NCBI RefSeq assembly: GCF_013340285.1
Contig: NZ_BLVO01000013.1
Span: forward strand, 665,574-729,573
Reading direction: 5' to 3'
Length of the DNA: 64,000 bases
Source: Desulfovibrio subterraneus
GTDB lineage: Bacteria > Desulfobacterota > Desulfovibrionia > Desulfovibrionales > Desulfovibrionaceae
The notes beneath the pieces are model-generated. The model saw only the letters and a program-made list of their open reading frames with translations. It was not told where the DNA came from and made no database searches. The translations under genes and the position numbers were made by a program. Every line of letters begins with the position of its first letter. Positions within the stretch are counted from its first letter, which is position 1. This document shows positions 1-7,419 of this stretch, piece by piece.

Positions 1-744
1 ACGTCCATGGGACGCAAACTTTCCGCATTGCGCGGGCTGTTTCGCTATCTTGCGAAGAAGAAGTTCATAACCGTCATTCCCACGGACGGCCTGCGTAATC
101 CCAAGACAGATACACGGCATCCCAGGGCCCTGAACGTGGACCAGACTTTTGCCGTGCTTGATGAGCGCAAGCAGCAGACTGCCGAATCCACCCGTCACAG
201 AGGCCATGCGCGTGAACAGCTCACCCGCGACCTTGCTCTTGCCGAATTGCTCTATGGCTCGGGGCTGCGTATTTCGGAAGCTCTTGATCTGGATATTGCC
301 GACATTGACCCTGCATCCGGCGTGGTGAGGGTAATGGGCAAAGGCAGCAAGGAACGCATGGTTCCTCTGTCCGATACGGCAAAGACCGCACTGCAGGCAT
401 GGCTGCGGCAGCGCGAGGCCCTTGATGCCTCCGGCCGTGAACCGGCCCTTTTTCTCGGAGCCCGTGGCGGCAGGCTCAACCGCAGGCAGGCGGCCCGCAT
501 CATCGAAGATTTGTGCAAACGCGTTGGCCTGCCGCAGGCGGTATCTCCCCACGGGTTGCGGCATTCGTTTGCAACCCATCTGCTTGAGGCAGGGGCAGAC
601 ATGCGCAGTGTGCAGGAACTTTTAGGGCATGCGCGTCTGACCACGACCCAGCGGTACACCCATCTCAATCTCGCCCGTCTTGTGGAAGTGTATGACAAGG
701 CGCATCCCAAGGCGGCCAGATCCGGTGAAAAGAAAAAGCCCTGA
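1..744 (+). CDS. Tyrosine recombinase XerC/XerD-like, 5' end missing
   Basis: This is a site-specific tyrosine recombinase of the kind that resolves chromosome dimers at dif sites. The frame is open from base 1, so the N-terminal SAM-like DNA-binding domain is cut off by the window edge; about 247 codons remain of a usual ~300. Numbering from the Met codon at base 7, the catalytic set is complete: Arg88 in SGLRISE, Lys112 in VMGKGSKE, His182 and Arg185 in PHGLRHSFATH, His208 in LLGHA and the nucleophile Tyr217 in TTQRYTH. The spacing fits cellular Xer proteins better than phage integrases, and no phage genes are near. XerC and XerD cannot be told apart from this fragment. The stop codon lies inside the left arm of the downstream terminator hairpin. 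Confidence 0.93.
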   Translation, partial: TSMGRKLSALRGLFRYLAKKKFITVIPTDGLRNPKTDTRHPRALNVDQTFAVLDERKQQTAESTRHRGHAREQLTRDLALAELLYGSGLRISEALDLDIADIDPASGVVRVMGKGSKERMVPLSDTAKTALQAWLRQREALDASGREPALFLGARGGRLNRRQAARIIEDLCKRVGLPQAVSPHGLRHSFATHLLEAGADMRSVQELLGHARLTTTQRYTHLNLARLVEVYDKAHPKAARSGEKKKP

Positions 745-760
745 TGTGAATCAGGGCTTT
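735..760 (+). terminator. Intrinsic terminator at the end of the Xer gene
   Basis: The stem is AAAGCCCTGAT (735-745) and ATCAGGGCTTT (750-760) with a GTGA loop. It is a perfect 11-bp stem that includes the recombinase stop codon. It can act for the Xer gene on the plus strand and, read from the other side, forms the 3' hairpin of the reverse-oriented repeat copy next to it. Confidence 0.8.
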
Positions 761-949
761 CAATTTAGTGAAAAGACATTTTGAATTATTTCGCCTCCGG
801 CGGGCAGGGGGATAATCCCCCTGCACCCGATGTAAGCGATACAATCTATTTTTTGACTTCAGCCCCGGCTTTATGAAGCCTGTTTTTCGAGAAACTGGGG
901 TTGGCATCAATTTGAATTTCTGACGTGAGCCAGTTCATTATATGTGAAC
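761..949 (-). repeat. Diverged, reverse-oriented copy of the terminator-bracketed repeat (copy D)
   Basis: Read on the minus strand, this convergent intergenic stretch aligns with the core of the repeats at 19270, 60738 and 63196. It shares AGCCGG-GCTGA-GTC, then an A-run, then ATCGCTTA and GGGTGCAGG, the stem-loop, CCTGCCCGCCGGAG, and finally AAATGTCTTTTCA just before the terminator at 735-760. The internal stem is GCAGGGGG/CCCCCTGC with a 5-nt loop instead of GCAGGAAC/GTTCCTGC, so three base pairs changed together. A short hairpin (GTTCA/TGAAC at 933-949) sits where the 5' bracket would be, but its sequence does not match the 3' hairpin. No gene was found in this gap. Confidence 0.75.
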
Positions 950-963
950 CGACGGAATGTACT

Positions 964-1680
964 CTATGGAATGGGCGATTCTTCCAGCCCGACCTTGCAG
1001 ACGTCGTCCAGCATCCGCAGCGTTTCATAGAGCTTCACCCATCCTGCGTCTTCACGTCCTACAAGCCTGAACTTGTAAGTGGTGACAGATGAGCAGGCAT
1101 CCACTTCAAATCCTACGGTATGCGACGTGAAATCCTTGCTTTCTTCAATAATCTTGAGGATTTCATTGTGCATCTGCACGTTCTTCCTGAATACCACAGT
1201 GAGAATCACCAGCATGTTTTTCGGGGGCATGCGCTTCATGAAGGTGGGCAGCAGAAAGAGTACGGCAGAGATGATGGCCGTGGCCATGATGGCGGGGAGA
1301 AAAAGCCCGGCACCAACGGCAAGGCCGATGCCTGTGACAAGCCAGAGACTGGCCGCTGTGGTGAGGCCTCTGACACTGCCCTTGCCCTTGATGATAGCAC
1401 CGCCACCCACAAAGCCGATGCTGGCAATGGCGTAAGAAGCTATTCTGCCGGGGTCGAGGCGCACAACAGCCTGCGAGTCGAGGTGTCTGAACAGTTCCTC
1501 CATGTACAGCGAAAGCTGCATCATGAGGCAGGCGCCTATGGCGACCAGAATGTTGGTTCGAAAACCGGCTGCCTGTCCGCGACGTTCGCGTTCATATCCT
1601 ATGCACCCGCCCAGAAGGCCTGCGAGAAGCAGGCTGCCCAGGTGTTCCAGATGAATGTGATTTCCCAATGATTCCAGCAT
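964..1680 (-). CDS. MgtC/SapB family membrane protein
   Basis: This is an inner-membrane protein of the MgtC/SapB family (238 aa), which is linked to magnesium homeostasis and virulence in enterics but whose biochemical role in free-living bacteria is unclear. The N-terminal ~150 residues hold several membrane segments and the family hallmark GGCIGYERERRGQAAGFRTN. The C-terminal ~80 residues are soluble and look like the ACT-like domain found in many members (ILTVVFRKNVQMHNEILKII). The start at 1680 has AGGAG just upstream on the minus strand. It lies downstream of the DUF155 gene in the same direction, separated by 111 bp, so it probably has its own promoter. Family assignment is firm; the transported or sensed ligand is unknown. 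Confidence 0.88.
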   Translation of the reverse strand: MLESLGNHIHLEHLGSLLLAGLLGGCIGYERERRGQAAGFRTNILVAIGACLMMQLSLYMEELFRHLDSQAVVRLDPGRIASYAIASIGFVGGGAIIKGKGSVRGLTTAASLWLVTGIGLAVGAGLFLPAIMATAIISAVLFLLPTFMKRMPPKNMLVILTVVFRKNVQMHNEILKIIEESKDFTSHTVGFEVDACSSVTTYKFRLVGREDAGWVKLYETLRMLDDVCKVGLEESPIP

Positions 1681-1791
1681 ATGACTCTCCTGAATATAAC
1701 CGCTGTAACACGATTGTCACATTGGCAGGAAATGTCAACCGCTTCGTGAAGCCGATATGCTGAAATTCTGGGCTATTATCGATGAATGTCC

Positions 1792-2553
1792 TTACGCGTG
1801 TTTGAAGAACATCTCATACAGGGTGAGCAATATCTCCACTACAATGAGCAGCGTGATGTACCATTCCACTCTGTACGAACTGAGATAGTCCAGAATATCA
1901 GTGTTATAGCGGACCGTATCCGTAATGACGCGCAGTCTGCCTTCCAGCACACGCTGACGTTCGTTTATCTCGTATTCAGCGTTCATGAGGGCAAAGAGTT
2001 TTTCCAGTTCGGGCATATCCCACAACTGTTCTGGCTTTTCGTCCACCATGATGCGACTGACCATGGCGGCCTGAATGGCGAGAGAATCTCCCAGCGTCTT
2101 TATGAGCTTTTTGCGGCCGCCCGGTATCTTGCCCCGGCGCATATTGTCTGCGATGGGTTCTATGGTGGCCAGCATTTCGAGAATCATGTTCTCGTAGCGG
2201 CTGAGGACCACGCTTTTTGAAAGCACGTCGGCGATGATGAAAAGCTGATCCTGCGTGGGGGTCTGTATGCGTATTTTCCCATTATACACGGATATGGGCA
2301 TCTCGCCCGCGACAATCTCGGCGTGTTCGGTGTCTGATACACCGCTTAACATATCGGAGTGCGTGGCTACTTCGGTTCGGATGGCTTCTATGGCATCATC
2401 CTGCACACCGAAATAGACTAACGCTCCATATTTGTAGGCCATGACGAAATTGCCGTTCCCCATGTCCCGCATGGCTGCGGAGTGGGAGAGCCGCGTGAAG
2501 TTCAGGGTTTTCAGGTTGATGCTTTTGGCAAGGCATTCGGCAACGATGCGCAT
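1792..2553 (-). CDS. RMD1/YagE family (DUF155) protein
   Basis: This is a 253-aa protein of the DUF155 (RMD1/YagE) family. The central region matches the family in layout: an N-terminal mixed domain (MAYKYGALVYFGVQDD), a long helical stretch with ENMILEMLATIEPIADN, and a single C-terminal membrane segment (ITLLIVVEILLTLYEMFF). The start was placed at 2553, MRIVAECLAKS, because the longer open frame to 2760 runs into the racemase gene and its extra residues are low-complexity. The Shine-Dalgarno match is weak. The molecular function is unknown; eukaryotic relatives sit in the mitochondrial inner membrane and affect mitochondrial translation. It follows the racemase gene in the same direction, with a 9-bp hairpin in between. 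Confidence 0.82.
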   Translation of the reverse strand: MRIVAECLAKSINLKTLNFTRLSHSAAMRDMGNGNFVMAYKYGALVYFGVQDDAIEAIRTEVATHSDMLSGVSDTEHAEIVAGEMPISVYNGKIRIQTPTQDQLFIIADVLSKSVVLSRYENMILEMLATIEPIADNMRRGKIPGGRKKLIKTLGDSLAIQAAMVSRIMVDEKPEQLWDMPELEKLFALMNAEYEINERQRVLEGRLRVITDTVRYNTDILDYLSSYRVEWYITLLIVVEILLTLYEMFFKHA

Positions 2554-2595
2554 GTGAATCCCGCTTTGTGATTGAGGTTGGCAGCGCAGTAGGGC

Positions 2596-2622
2596 GGACA
2601 CCTGCCCTGAAGACAGGTGTCC
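2596..2622 (-). other. Perfect 9-bp hairpin between racemase and DUF155 genes
   Basis: GGACACCTG (2596-2604) pairs exactly with CAGGTGTCC (2614-2622) across a 9-nt loop. No T-run follows on either strand, so it is not a standard intrinsic terminator. It may be an operator or an mRNA-processing or stability hairpin in the leader of the DUF155 gene. Confidence 0.4.
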
Positions 2623-2666
2623 ATGATGGAAATGTAAGTGGTGGCGGCAGGTTGTGGCAAGCAGTT

Positions 2667-3380
2667 TCAGCAGGTGGCCGATTCTTTTAAACCAAGTGCC
2701 TCGCCAAGCGCCGCTTCCACATGCAGGCGGGTGGTGTCTAGCAGGGGGAGGGGAGAGCATGTGTCATCCACCAGCAGGCAGATTTCCGTGCAGCCCAGAA
2801 TGACGGCCTGTGCTCCCTGCTGTTCCATGCCCTTGATGATGTGCGCATACTTGTCGCGTGATACCGCACAGATTTTGCCGCAGCACAGTTCGTCAAAAAT
2901 GACCTTGTGCACAAGGGCGCGGTCTGCGGTATCCGGAACAATCACATTCAGGCCGTGTCTGGCCTCCAGCCTGCCGCGGTAGAAATCCTGCTCCATGGTA
3001 AAGGCGGTTCCCAGCAGGCCGACAGTTTCAATGCCTTTGGTCTTGGCAAACGCGGCCGTGGCATCGGCTATGTGCAGCACCGGAATATCCGCTTCAGCCT
3101 CTATGCGCTCCGCGAACTTGTGCATGGTGTTGGTGGCAATGATCATGAAGTCGGCACCGCCCTGACGCACGGACCGTGCTCCGGCGACAAGGTGTTCCGC
3201 CACGGTTTCCCAGTCCCCCTTGGCCATGGCTGCCTCAACGGGGTGAAAATTCACACTGTGCATGACAATGCGGGCGCTGTGCAGGCCGCCGAGACGTTCG
3301 CGCACTCCCTCGTTCAGCCATTTGTAATACAACTGGGTCGATTCCCAGCTCATGCCGCCTAATATGCCTATGGTTTTCAT
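2667..3380 (-). CDS. Aspartate/glutamate racemase family protein (YgeA-like)
   Basis: This is a cofactor-independent amino-acid racemase of the Asp/Glu racemase superfamily (237 aa, full length). It opens with the phosphate/carboxylate loop IGILGGMSWEST. Of the two usual catalytic thiols only the second is present, Cys197 in ILGCTEI; the first is Thr83 in ATNTMHK. That Thr83/Cys197 pair falls at the same numbers as in the E. coli aspartate/glutamate racemase YgeA, so activity with this arrangement is plausible. The substrate (D/L-Asp, D/L-Glu or a broader set) cannot be read from sequence. A Shine-Dalgarno-like GGAGGACACC precedes the start. The LarA-like gene lies upstream in the same orientation, 183 bp away. 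Confidence 0.88.
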   Translation of the reverse strand: MKTIGILGGMSWESTQLYYKWLNEGVRERLGGLHSARIVMHSVNFHPVEAAMAKGDWETVAEHLVAGARSVRQGGADFMIIATNTMHKFAERIEAEADIPVLHIADATAAFAKTKGIETVGLLGTAFTMEQDFYRGRLEARHGLNVIVPDTADRALVHKVIFDELCCGKICAVSRDKYAHIIKGMEQQGAQAVILGCTEICLLVDDTCSPLPLLDTTRLHVEAALGEALGLKESATC

Positions 3381-3563
3381 GGTGTCCTCCTGTAGCAGCG
3401 CAGTACAGCATATCAGCTGTATGGTTGGCAGGTACAGTATGATGCAAAATGGACCCGGACAGCAGGGTACAGCCGGTTTGAAGGACGTATCAGGCCGTAG
3501 ATGAACAGGTTGTGGTCAGGTTGCGGGGCATGGGCTTTCAGTACAGCCATCATCTCTGCCGGA

Positions 3564-4883
3564 CTACAGGGGGGTGAGGGGGATAAGGTTGCCGTCGTTG
3601 TCAAATTCCATGGGAGTTGCCTGCCCGATCTGTCCAATCTGTCCGGTCTGTCGGGTTTGTCCGGTCCGGCGGGCCGAAGCAGGCAGGCCGGCAAGCAGGG
3701 CGGGGGATACATGCATGGTTTCCAGATGCAGAGTGTCGGCAATGCGCACTATACGTACCGTCTCCGGCTGCCAGTCGCCCAGAGAGTGCAGGGCAGCCTG
3801 CAGCGACTGCCTGTCTGTGGGAAAATGGATGGGAATGGCCGCCTTTTCGGGGCTGATGCCTGTAAGGGCATTGGTCACTGTCTTGGCGTAATCCATGGCA
3901 TGTACCAGCCGGTCTGTGGTGAAGTCCGCAAAGCCTATGCCCAGCGCGTTGCCCTCTGATTCCGGCGTAAGGTCGCGCACGAAGATGCGGCTGACGCTGG
4001 GGCTGGACATGAAATCGCCCAGAATGTCCCGGTTTCTGCCTGTCACGTTCACGTCCATGCCGGTGCCTGAGATGTTTTTGCCTATGCGGTCCACAATGAG
4101 CAGGTCTATGACGGAAAAGGGCAGTTTGGGCGACAGCTCCTTGCACAGGGTGAGCAGTTTTTCTTCTTCCTGTTCAATCTGCTGCGGGGCAATGGCTGCA
4201 ATGGTGTGCAGCTTGCCGTGGGCGTTTTCCACCAGCCCGAGCCCGAAAAGAACGGGGGCCGTGGCAAGGGCCAGACGACCTGCCTGCCGGATGACATGGG
4301 CGAACCCGTGGCGCACTGCCAGCTTGTGATACAGAGCCGCGCCTGTGTGCTTACCAAGGCCTATGCAGGCCATTTTGAAGAGGCCGCTTTCGATGGGGGC
4401 CTTGAATTTGGTGTGCGACTTCACCCTGTTGGCAATGATGATGTGGTCTGCCTGCATGGCAAGGGCGTCCATGAAGACGGGAATACCGTCTTCGGTTTCC
4501 CCGAGCTGCACAACCTGCATGGAGGAACGTATGGGGGCACCAGCTGTTTCTTCCGTAATGCCCAGCGAGGCAAGCACCTGCACCTGTCCTTCTGCCGTGG
4601 CGCCGCCGTGGCTGCCCATGGAAGGCACGATGAACGGCTCCAGCCCCATGGCGCGGCAGACCGTAACAAGGGCGGCGGTAACCTCTGCAATGCGATCAAT
4701 GCCCCGGCTGCCGGCAGTAATGGCAACGGTCTGCCCCGGCCTGACGGTGCGCAGCATGCCTGCGTTGCGCAACTGCTCCACGGCATTGCTGACCGCCTTT
4801 TCGACATCCCCGACCTGCGTGGCATCAAATTCCTGCCGCACGGGGGCAAGCATGGGCCAGCGGGGTATTTCCGGCGTCCACAT
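3564..4883 (-). CDS. LarA-like (DUF2088, lactate racemase N-terminal domain) protein
   Basis: This is a 439-aa protein with the DUF2088 fold of the nickel-dependent lactate racemase LarA. Visible family blocks are VAITAGSRGIDRIAEVTA, FIVPSMGSHGGATAEGQ, IIIANRVKSHTKFKAPIESG and FKMACIGLGKHTGA. LarA itself carries a nickel-pincer nucleotide on a lysine; whether this paralogue binds it is unknown, and no larBCE genes are visible here. The last ~40 residues are a low-complexity tail of G-Q-T/I units encoded by a 9-bp tandem repeat. The start codon lies 6 bp after the stop of the PPC-domain gene, so the two are almost certainly co-transcribed. The function is best described as a putative racemase-like enzyme. 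Confidence 0.8.
   Translation of the reverse strand: MWTPEIPRWPMLAPVRQEFDATQVGDVEKAVSNAVEQLRNAGMLRTVRPGQTVAITAGSRGIDRIAEVTAALVTVCRAMGLEPFIVPSMGSHGGATAEGQVQVLASLGITEETAGAPIRSSMQVVQLGETEDGIPVFMDALAMQADHIIIANRVKSHTKFKAPIESGLFKMACIGLGKHTGAALYHKLAVRHGFAHVIRQAGRLALATAPVLFGLGLVENAHGKLHTIAAIAPQQIEQEEEKLLTLCKELSPKLPFSVIDLLIVDRIGKNISGTGMDVNVTGRNRDILGDFMSSPSVSRIFVRDLTPESEGNALGIGFADFTTDRLVHAMDYAKTVTNALTGISPEKAAIPIHFPTDRQSLQAALHSLGDWQPETVRIVRIADTLHLETMHVSPALLAGLPASARRTGQTRQTGQIGQIGQATPMEFDNDGNLIPLTPL
3623..3667. repeat. Five imperfect 9-bp tandem units inside the LarA-like gene
   Basis: The plus strand reads gcccgatct, gtccaatct, gtccggtct, gtcgggttt and gtccggtcc back to back. The unit length is a multiple of three, so changes in unit number keep the frame and only lengthen or shorten the G-Q-T/I tail of the encoded protein. 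Confidence 0.8.
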
Positions 4884-4889
4884 GGTGTG

Positions 4890-5333
4890 CTACTCCGGTG
4901 AGAGCAGTTCAAGGTTGAAAGCGGGGTCAAGCTTGCGGACCATGCCGGAATCCACGATTTCCAGAATGACCACTTCGGCGATCTTCCACACATCAATGCC
5001 CTGACGGATGCACCCTGTCAGCGTGTCATCGCCTCTGCCCAGTGTCGTGTGCATGTGCAGTTTGGGTTTGCCTGCCGAATCGGCAAAAAGGGTACCCAGA
5101 GCGGCCGCTTCATGTGCGGCATTGAATAGTTTGGTCATGGGGGTGATGATTTCGGCATCGCTGTCTTCCGGTCCCACAACCAGCGTGCCTGAGCCTATGC
5201 CGCCCACCAGCGCCACCAGCCCGCCGCGTATGGCGTTTTCTCCGGCAAACTGTTCGATGCAGTCGGGCAGTCTGTCGCCGTCTTCAAGCCGCAGGACAAA
5301 CACCCGTCCCATGGAACCCTGTGCTGCTTTCAT
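4890..5333 (-). CDS. PPC (DUF296) domain protein
   Basis: This is a 147-aa stand-alone PPC/DUF296 domain (plants and prokaryotes conserved). In plants the domain sits next to AT-hooks in DNA-binding proteins; bacterial single-domain versions form trimers of unknown role. Family features include VFVLRLEDGDRLPDCI near the start, the G-G-x-G stretch VALVGGIGSGTLVVG, and the metal-binding-like KLHMHTTLGRGDDTLTGC motif. AGAGGAT lies 7 bp before the start. It is the first gene of a two-gene unit with the LarA-like protein and is divergent from the TetR gene, which makes TetR control of this pair plausible but unproven. Confidence 0.83.
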   Translation of the reverse strand: MKAAQGSMGRVFVLRLEDGDRLPDCIEQFAGENAIRGGLVALVGGIGSGTLVVGPEDSDAEIITPMTKLFNAAHEAAALGTLFADSAGKPKLHMHTTLGRGDDTLTGCIRQGIDVWKIAEVVILEIVDSGMVRKLDPAFNLELLSPE

Positions 5334-5366
5334 TATGACAATCCTCTGCTGATGTTCGTTATTGTA

Positions 5367-5388
5367 TTGAAACGGATAGCGTATTCAA
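5367..5388. promoter_or_regulatory. Possible operator in the PPC/TetR divergent region
   Basis: TTGAA (5367-5371) and TTCAA (5384-5388) form an inverted repeat with a 12-bp spacer between the divergent PPC-domain and TetR genes. Autoregulating TetR proteins usually bind palindromes in such positions. The arms are short, so this is only a candidate. Confidence 0.25.
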
Positions 5389-5451
5389 GGCCTGCGGGCA
5401 ATGGAGATTGCCTTTCCTTGCGCGTTATCCTATGCCCGAGGAGGAGGCAGC

Positions 5452-6066
5452 ATGAAGCGAAAGCATGAAAAGTCCGATGTCCGCAGGGAACAGATAGCCG
5501 AGGCGGTTCTGGACATACTGTGCGTTGAGGGCATGGGCGGGCTCACGGCGACCAAGGTGGCCAAGGCTGTGGGGCTGGTGCCCTCGGCCCTGTATCGTCA
5601 TTATTCCGGCAAGCTGGAGATGCTTGAAGCCGGAGTGGAACTGCTTGGCGAGCGGGTTGGTACTCGTCTGGAACAGTGCGCGGCGGGTGATGATGATCCC
5701 CTTGCGGCGCTGCGGCGGATGCTGGATGCGCTCACCGGCATGCTGCACGAGATGCAGGTGGTGCCCCGTGTGCTTTTTTCTGATGAAACCATGACGGGCC
5801 ATGCGGAATATAAGGGGGTTATCTTCAAGCTGCAGCAGCGCGTTCTCGGAACAGCCCTGCGCCATATTGCAACTGCCCAGCGTCTGGGTATGGTCCGCAA
5901 CGATATTCCACCGGACAGGCTTGCCATAGCCTACATAGGCATGTTTGTGCCTCTGGCAGTGCTCTACCATTCCACTGGCGGCGGCATTGACCTGCAGTCA
6001 CATCTGGACGCCAACTGGCAATTCTTTCTCGACGGTGCTGCTCCTGAACGGGCGGGAGAGCGTTAA
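5452..6066 (+). CDS. TetR/AcrR family transcriptional regulator
   Basis: This is a 204-aa TetR-type repressor. The N-terminal helix-turn-helix is clear at about residues 10-55 (RREQIAEAVLDILCVEG, then LTATKVAKAVGLVPSALYRH). The C-terminal ligand-binding domain is helical and not assignable to a ligand. The start at 5452 (MKRKHEKSD) was chosen over the upstream in-frame ATG at 5401 because GAGGAGGC lies 6-12 bp before it and the regulator then has the normal length. It is divergent from the PPC/LarA-like pair and convergent with the flavoenzyme gene at 6184, sharing a bidirectional terminator with it. The PPC/LarA-like pair is the most likely target. Confidence 0.9.
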   Translation: MKRKHEKSDVRREQIAEAVLDILCVEGMGGLTATKVAKAVGLVPSALYRHYSGKLEMLEAGVELLGERVGTRLEQCAAGDDDPLAALRRMLDALTGMLHEMQVVPRVLFSDETMTGHAEYKGVIFKLQQRVLGTALRHIATAQRLGMVRNDIPPDRLAIAYIGMFVPLAVLYHSTGGGIDLQSHLDANWQFFLDGAAPERAGER

Positions 6067-6121
6067 CCCGCAAGGTGCGCAACACGTTGTTCCGCTGATT
6101 AGAACCGGCACGCCATACAAT

Positions 6122-6155
6122 AAAAGCCGGAGCACATGCAGTGCTCCGGCTTTTT
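6122..6155. terminator. Bidirectional intrinsic terminator
   Basis: AAAAGCCGGAGCAC (6122-6135) pairs with GTGCTCCGGCTTTT (6141-6154) across a 5-nt ATGCA loop, with T-rich tails on both strands. It separates the convergent TetR and nitronate-monooxygenase-like genes. Confidence 0.9.
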
Positions 6156-6183
6156 CATTCAATACAGATCGTTTTAGCCGCGG

Positions 6184-7287
6184 TTAGGCCTTGGCGCTGG
6201 CCGCGTCGAATTCCGTGGCGAGCGAGGTCATCAGTTCCTTCACGGACATGATGCGGTCTATGCGGTGCACGTTGGAACCGGAGAAGGCAAAGCCGCGGTC
6301 AAGGTTGCCCTTTTTGGCATTGAGCAGTGCAGAGGCAATGCAGTAGGGGCTTTCTTCCTTCTTGCAGTTGTGAATGCATTCAAAAATGCATTTGAAGGGC
6401 TTTTTGAGACCGGCGCGGGCGTCTTCCACAAACTTGCCGATGATGGCGCGTCCGGGCATGCCCACGGGGCTCTGGATGATGGTTACGTCTTCTTCCTTGG
6501 CGTCGATGTACGACTGCTTGAAGCGGTCGTCGGCATCGCACTCGTGGGTGGCCACAAAGCGGGTACCCATCTGTACGCCGGAAGCGCCCATGTCGAGGAA
6601 CTTCTTGATGTCTTCGCCGGTGTATACGCCGCCTGCGGCGATAACCGGAATCTTCTTGCCGTGCTTTTCCTCGAAAACCTTAACTGCTTCTACAACCTGA
6701 GGAATAACCACTTCCAGCGAGTGGGCAGGATCATCAATCTCTTCGCGGCTGAAACCGAGATGGCCACCGGCCTTGGGGCCTTCTACGACAAAGGCGTCCG
6801 GCAGGTAGTCGAACTTGGAGAGCCACTTCTTGCAGAGAATGGTGGCAGCGCGTGCAGAGGAGACAATGGGAACGAGCTTGGTGTGCGCCTGTTCCTTTTT
6901 GTCCTCGTAGTATTCCTTGAGGTACTTGGGCATATCCAGCGGCAGGCCTGCGCCGGAGAAGATGACATCCACCTTTTCTTCGATGGAGGTTTTTACGAGA
7001 TCGGCGAAGTTGGTCAGGGCGACCATGATGTTCACGCCGAGAACGCCATCGCTCAGTTCACGGGCCTTGCGGATTTCCTTGCGCATGGCGCGGATATTCG
7101 CTTCGTGGGGATTTTTGCCCACATCAGGCTCGCTCATGCCGATCATGGCGCCGGCGATGACGCCTATGCCACCCTCATTGGCAACGGCGCTAGCAAGGCC
7201 GGACAGGGAGATACCCACGCCCATGCCTCCTTGCACAATGGGAATACGGGCGACAATGTCGCCTATCTTCAAAGACGGAAATGACAT
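6184..7287 (-). CDS. Nitronate monooxygenase / FabK-like NAD(P)H flavin oxidoreductase
   Basis: This is a 367-aa TIM-barrel FMN enzyme of the nitronate monooxygenase/2-nitropropane dioxygenase family, which also contains enoyl-ACP reductase FabK. Evidence includes IPIVQGGMGVGISLSGLA at the N-terminus, the FMN-phosphate loops VIAAGGVYTGEDIKKFL and GASGVQMGTRFVAT, and VVEGPKAGGHLG. A cysteine-rich segment near residues 300-320 (CIFECIHNCKKEESPYC) is found in one anaerobe-rich branch and might bind a metal, which is inference. GGAGGACTGAATC precedes the start. It is monocistronic as far as can be seen. Nitronate oxidation versus fatty-acid reductase activity cannot be settled from sequence. Confidence 0.87.
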   Translation of the reverse strand: MSFPSLKIGDIVARIPIVQGGMGVGISLSGLASAVANEGGIGVIAGAMIGMSEPDVGKNPHEANIRAMRKEIRKARELSDGVLGVNIMVALTNFADLVKTSIEEKVDVIFSGAGLPLDMPKYLKEYYEDKKEQAHTKLVPIVSSARAATILCKKWLSKFDYLPDAFVVEGPKAGGHLGFSREEIDDPAHSLEVVIPQVVEAVKVFEEKHGKKIPVIAAGGVYTGEDIKKFLDMGASGVQMGTRFVATHECDADDRFKQSYIDAKEEDVTIIQSPVGMPGRAIIGKFVEDARAGLKKPFKCIFECIHNCKKEESPYCIASALLNAKKGNLDRGFAFSGSNVHRIDRIMSVKELMTSLATEFDAASAKA

Positions 7288-7335
7288 GATTCAGTCCTCC
7301 AAATTGCGGTGCTTCACGCCGCATTGGTAATGAAA

Positions 7336-7358
7336 TGTCGTGTCAGTTAAACACGACA
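7336..7358 (-). terminator. Hairpin downstream of the addAB operon
   Basis: TGTCGTGT (7336-7343) pairs with ACACGACA (7351-7358) across a 7-nt loop. On the minus strand it follows the AddB-like gene and is followed by TTTCATT, so it may be a weak terminator of the pfk-addA-addB operon, or part of the leader of the flavoenzyme gene. Confidence 0.4.
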
Positions 7359-7419
7359 GGGGAGTAGTGTGCTCCGGACAACGGACGCAACTCTCCCTAA
7401 GGTCCCTCACGGGCGGTTC

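Noticed and set aside
2554-2760. N-terminal extension of the DUF155 frame
   Set aside because: It overlaps the racemase gene by 94 bp, is low-complexity and has no ribosome site; the ATG at 2553 fits the family.
3413-3742. 109-aa minus-strand frame rich in Pro, Arg and Asp
   Set aside because: It lies in another frame across the 9-bp tandem repeat of the LarA-like gene; the apparent repeats only mirror that DNA.
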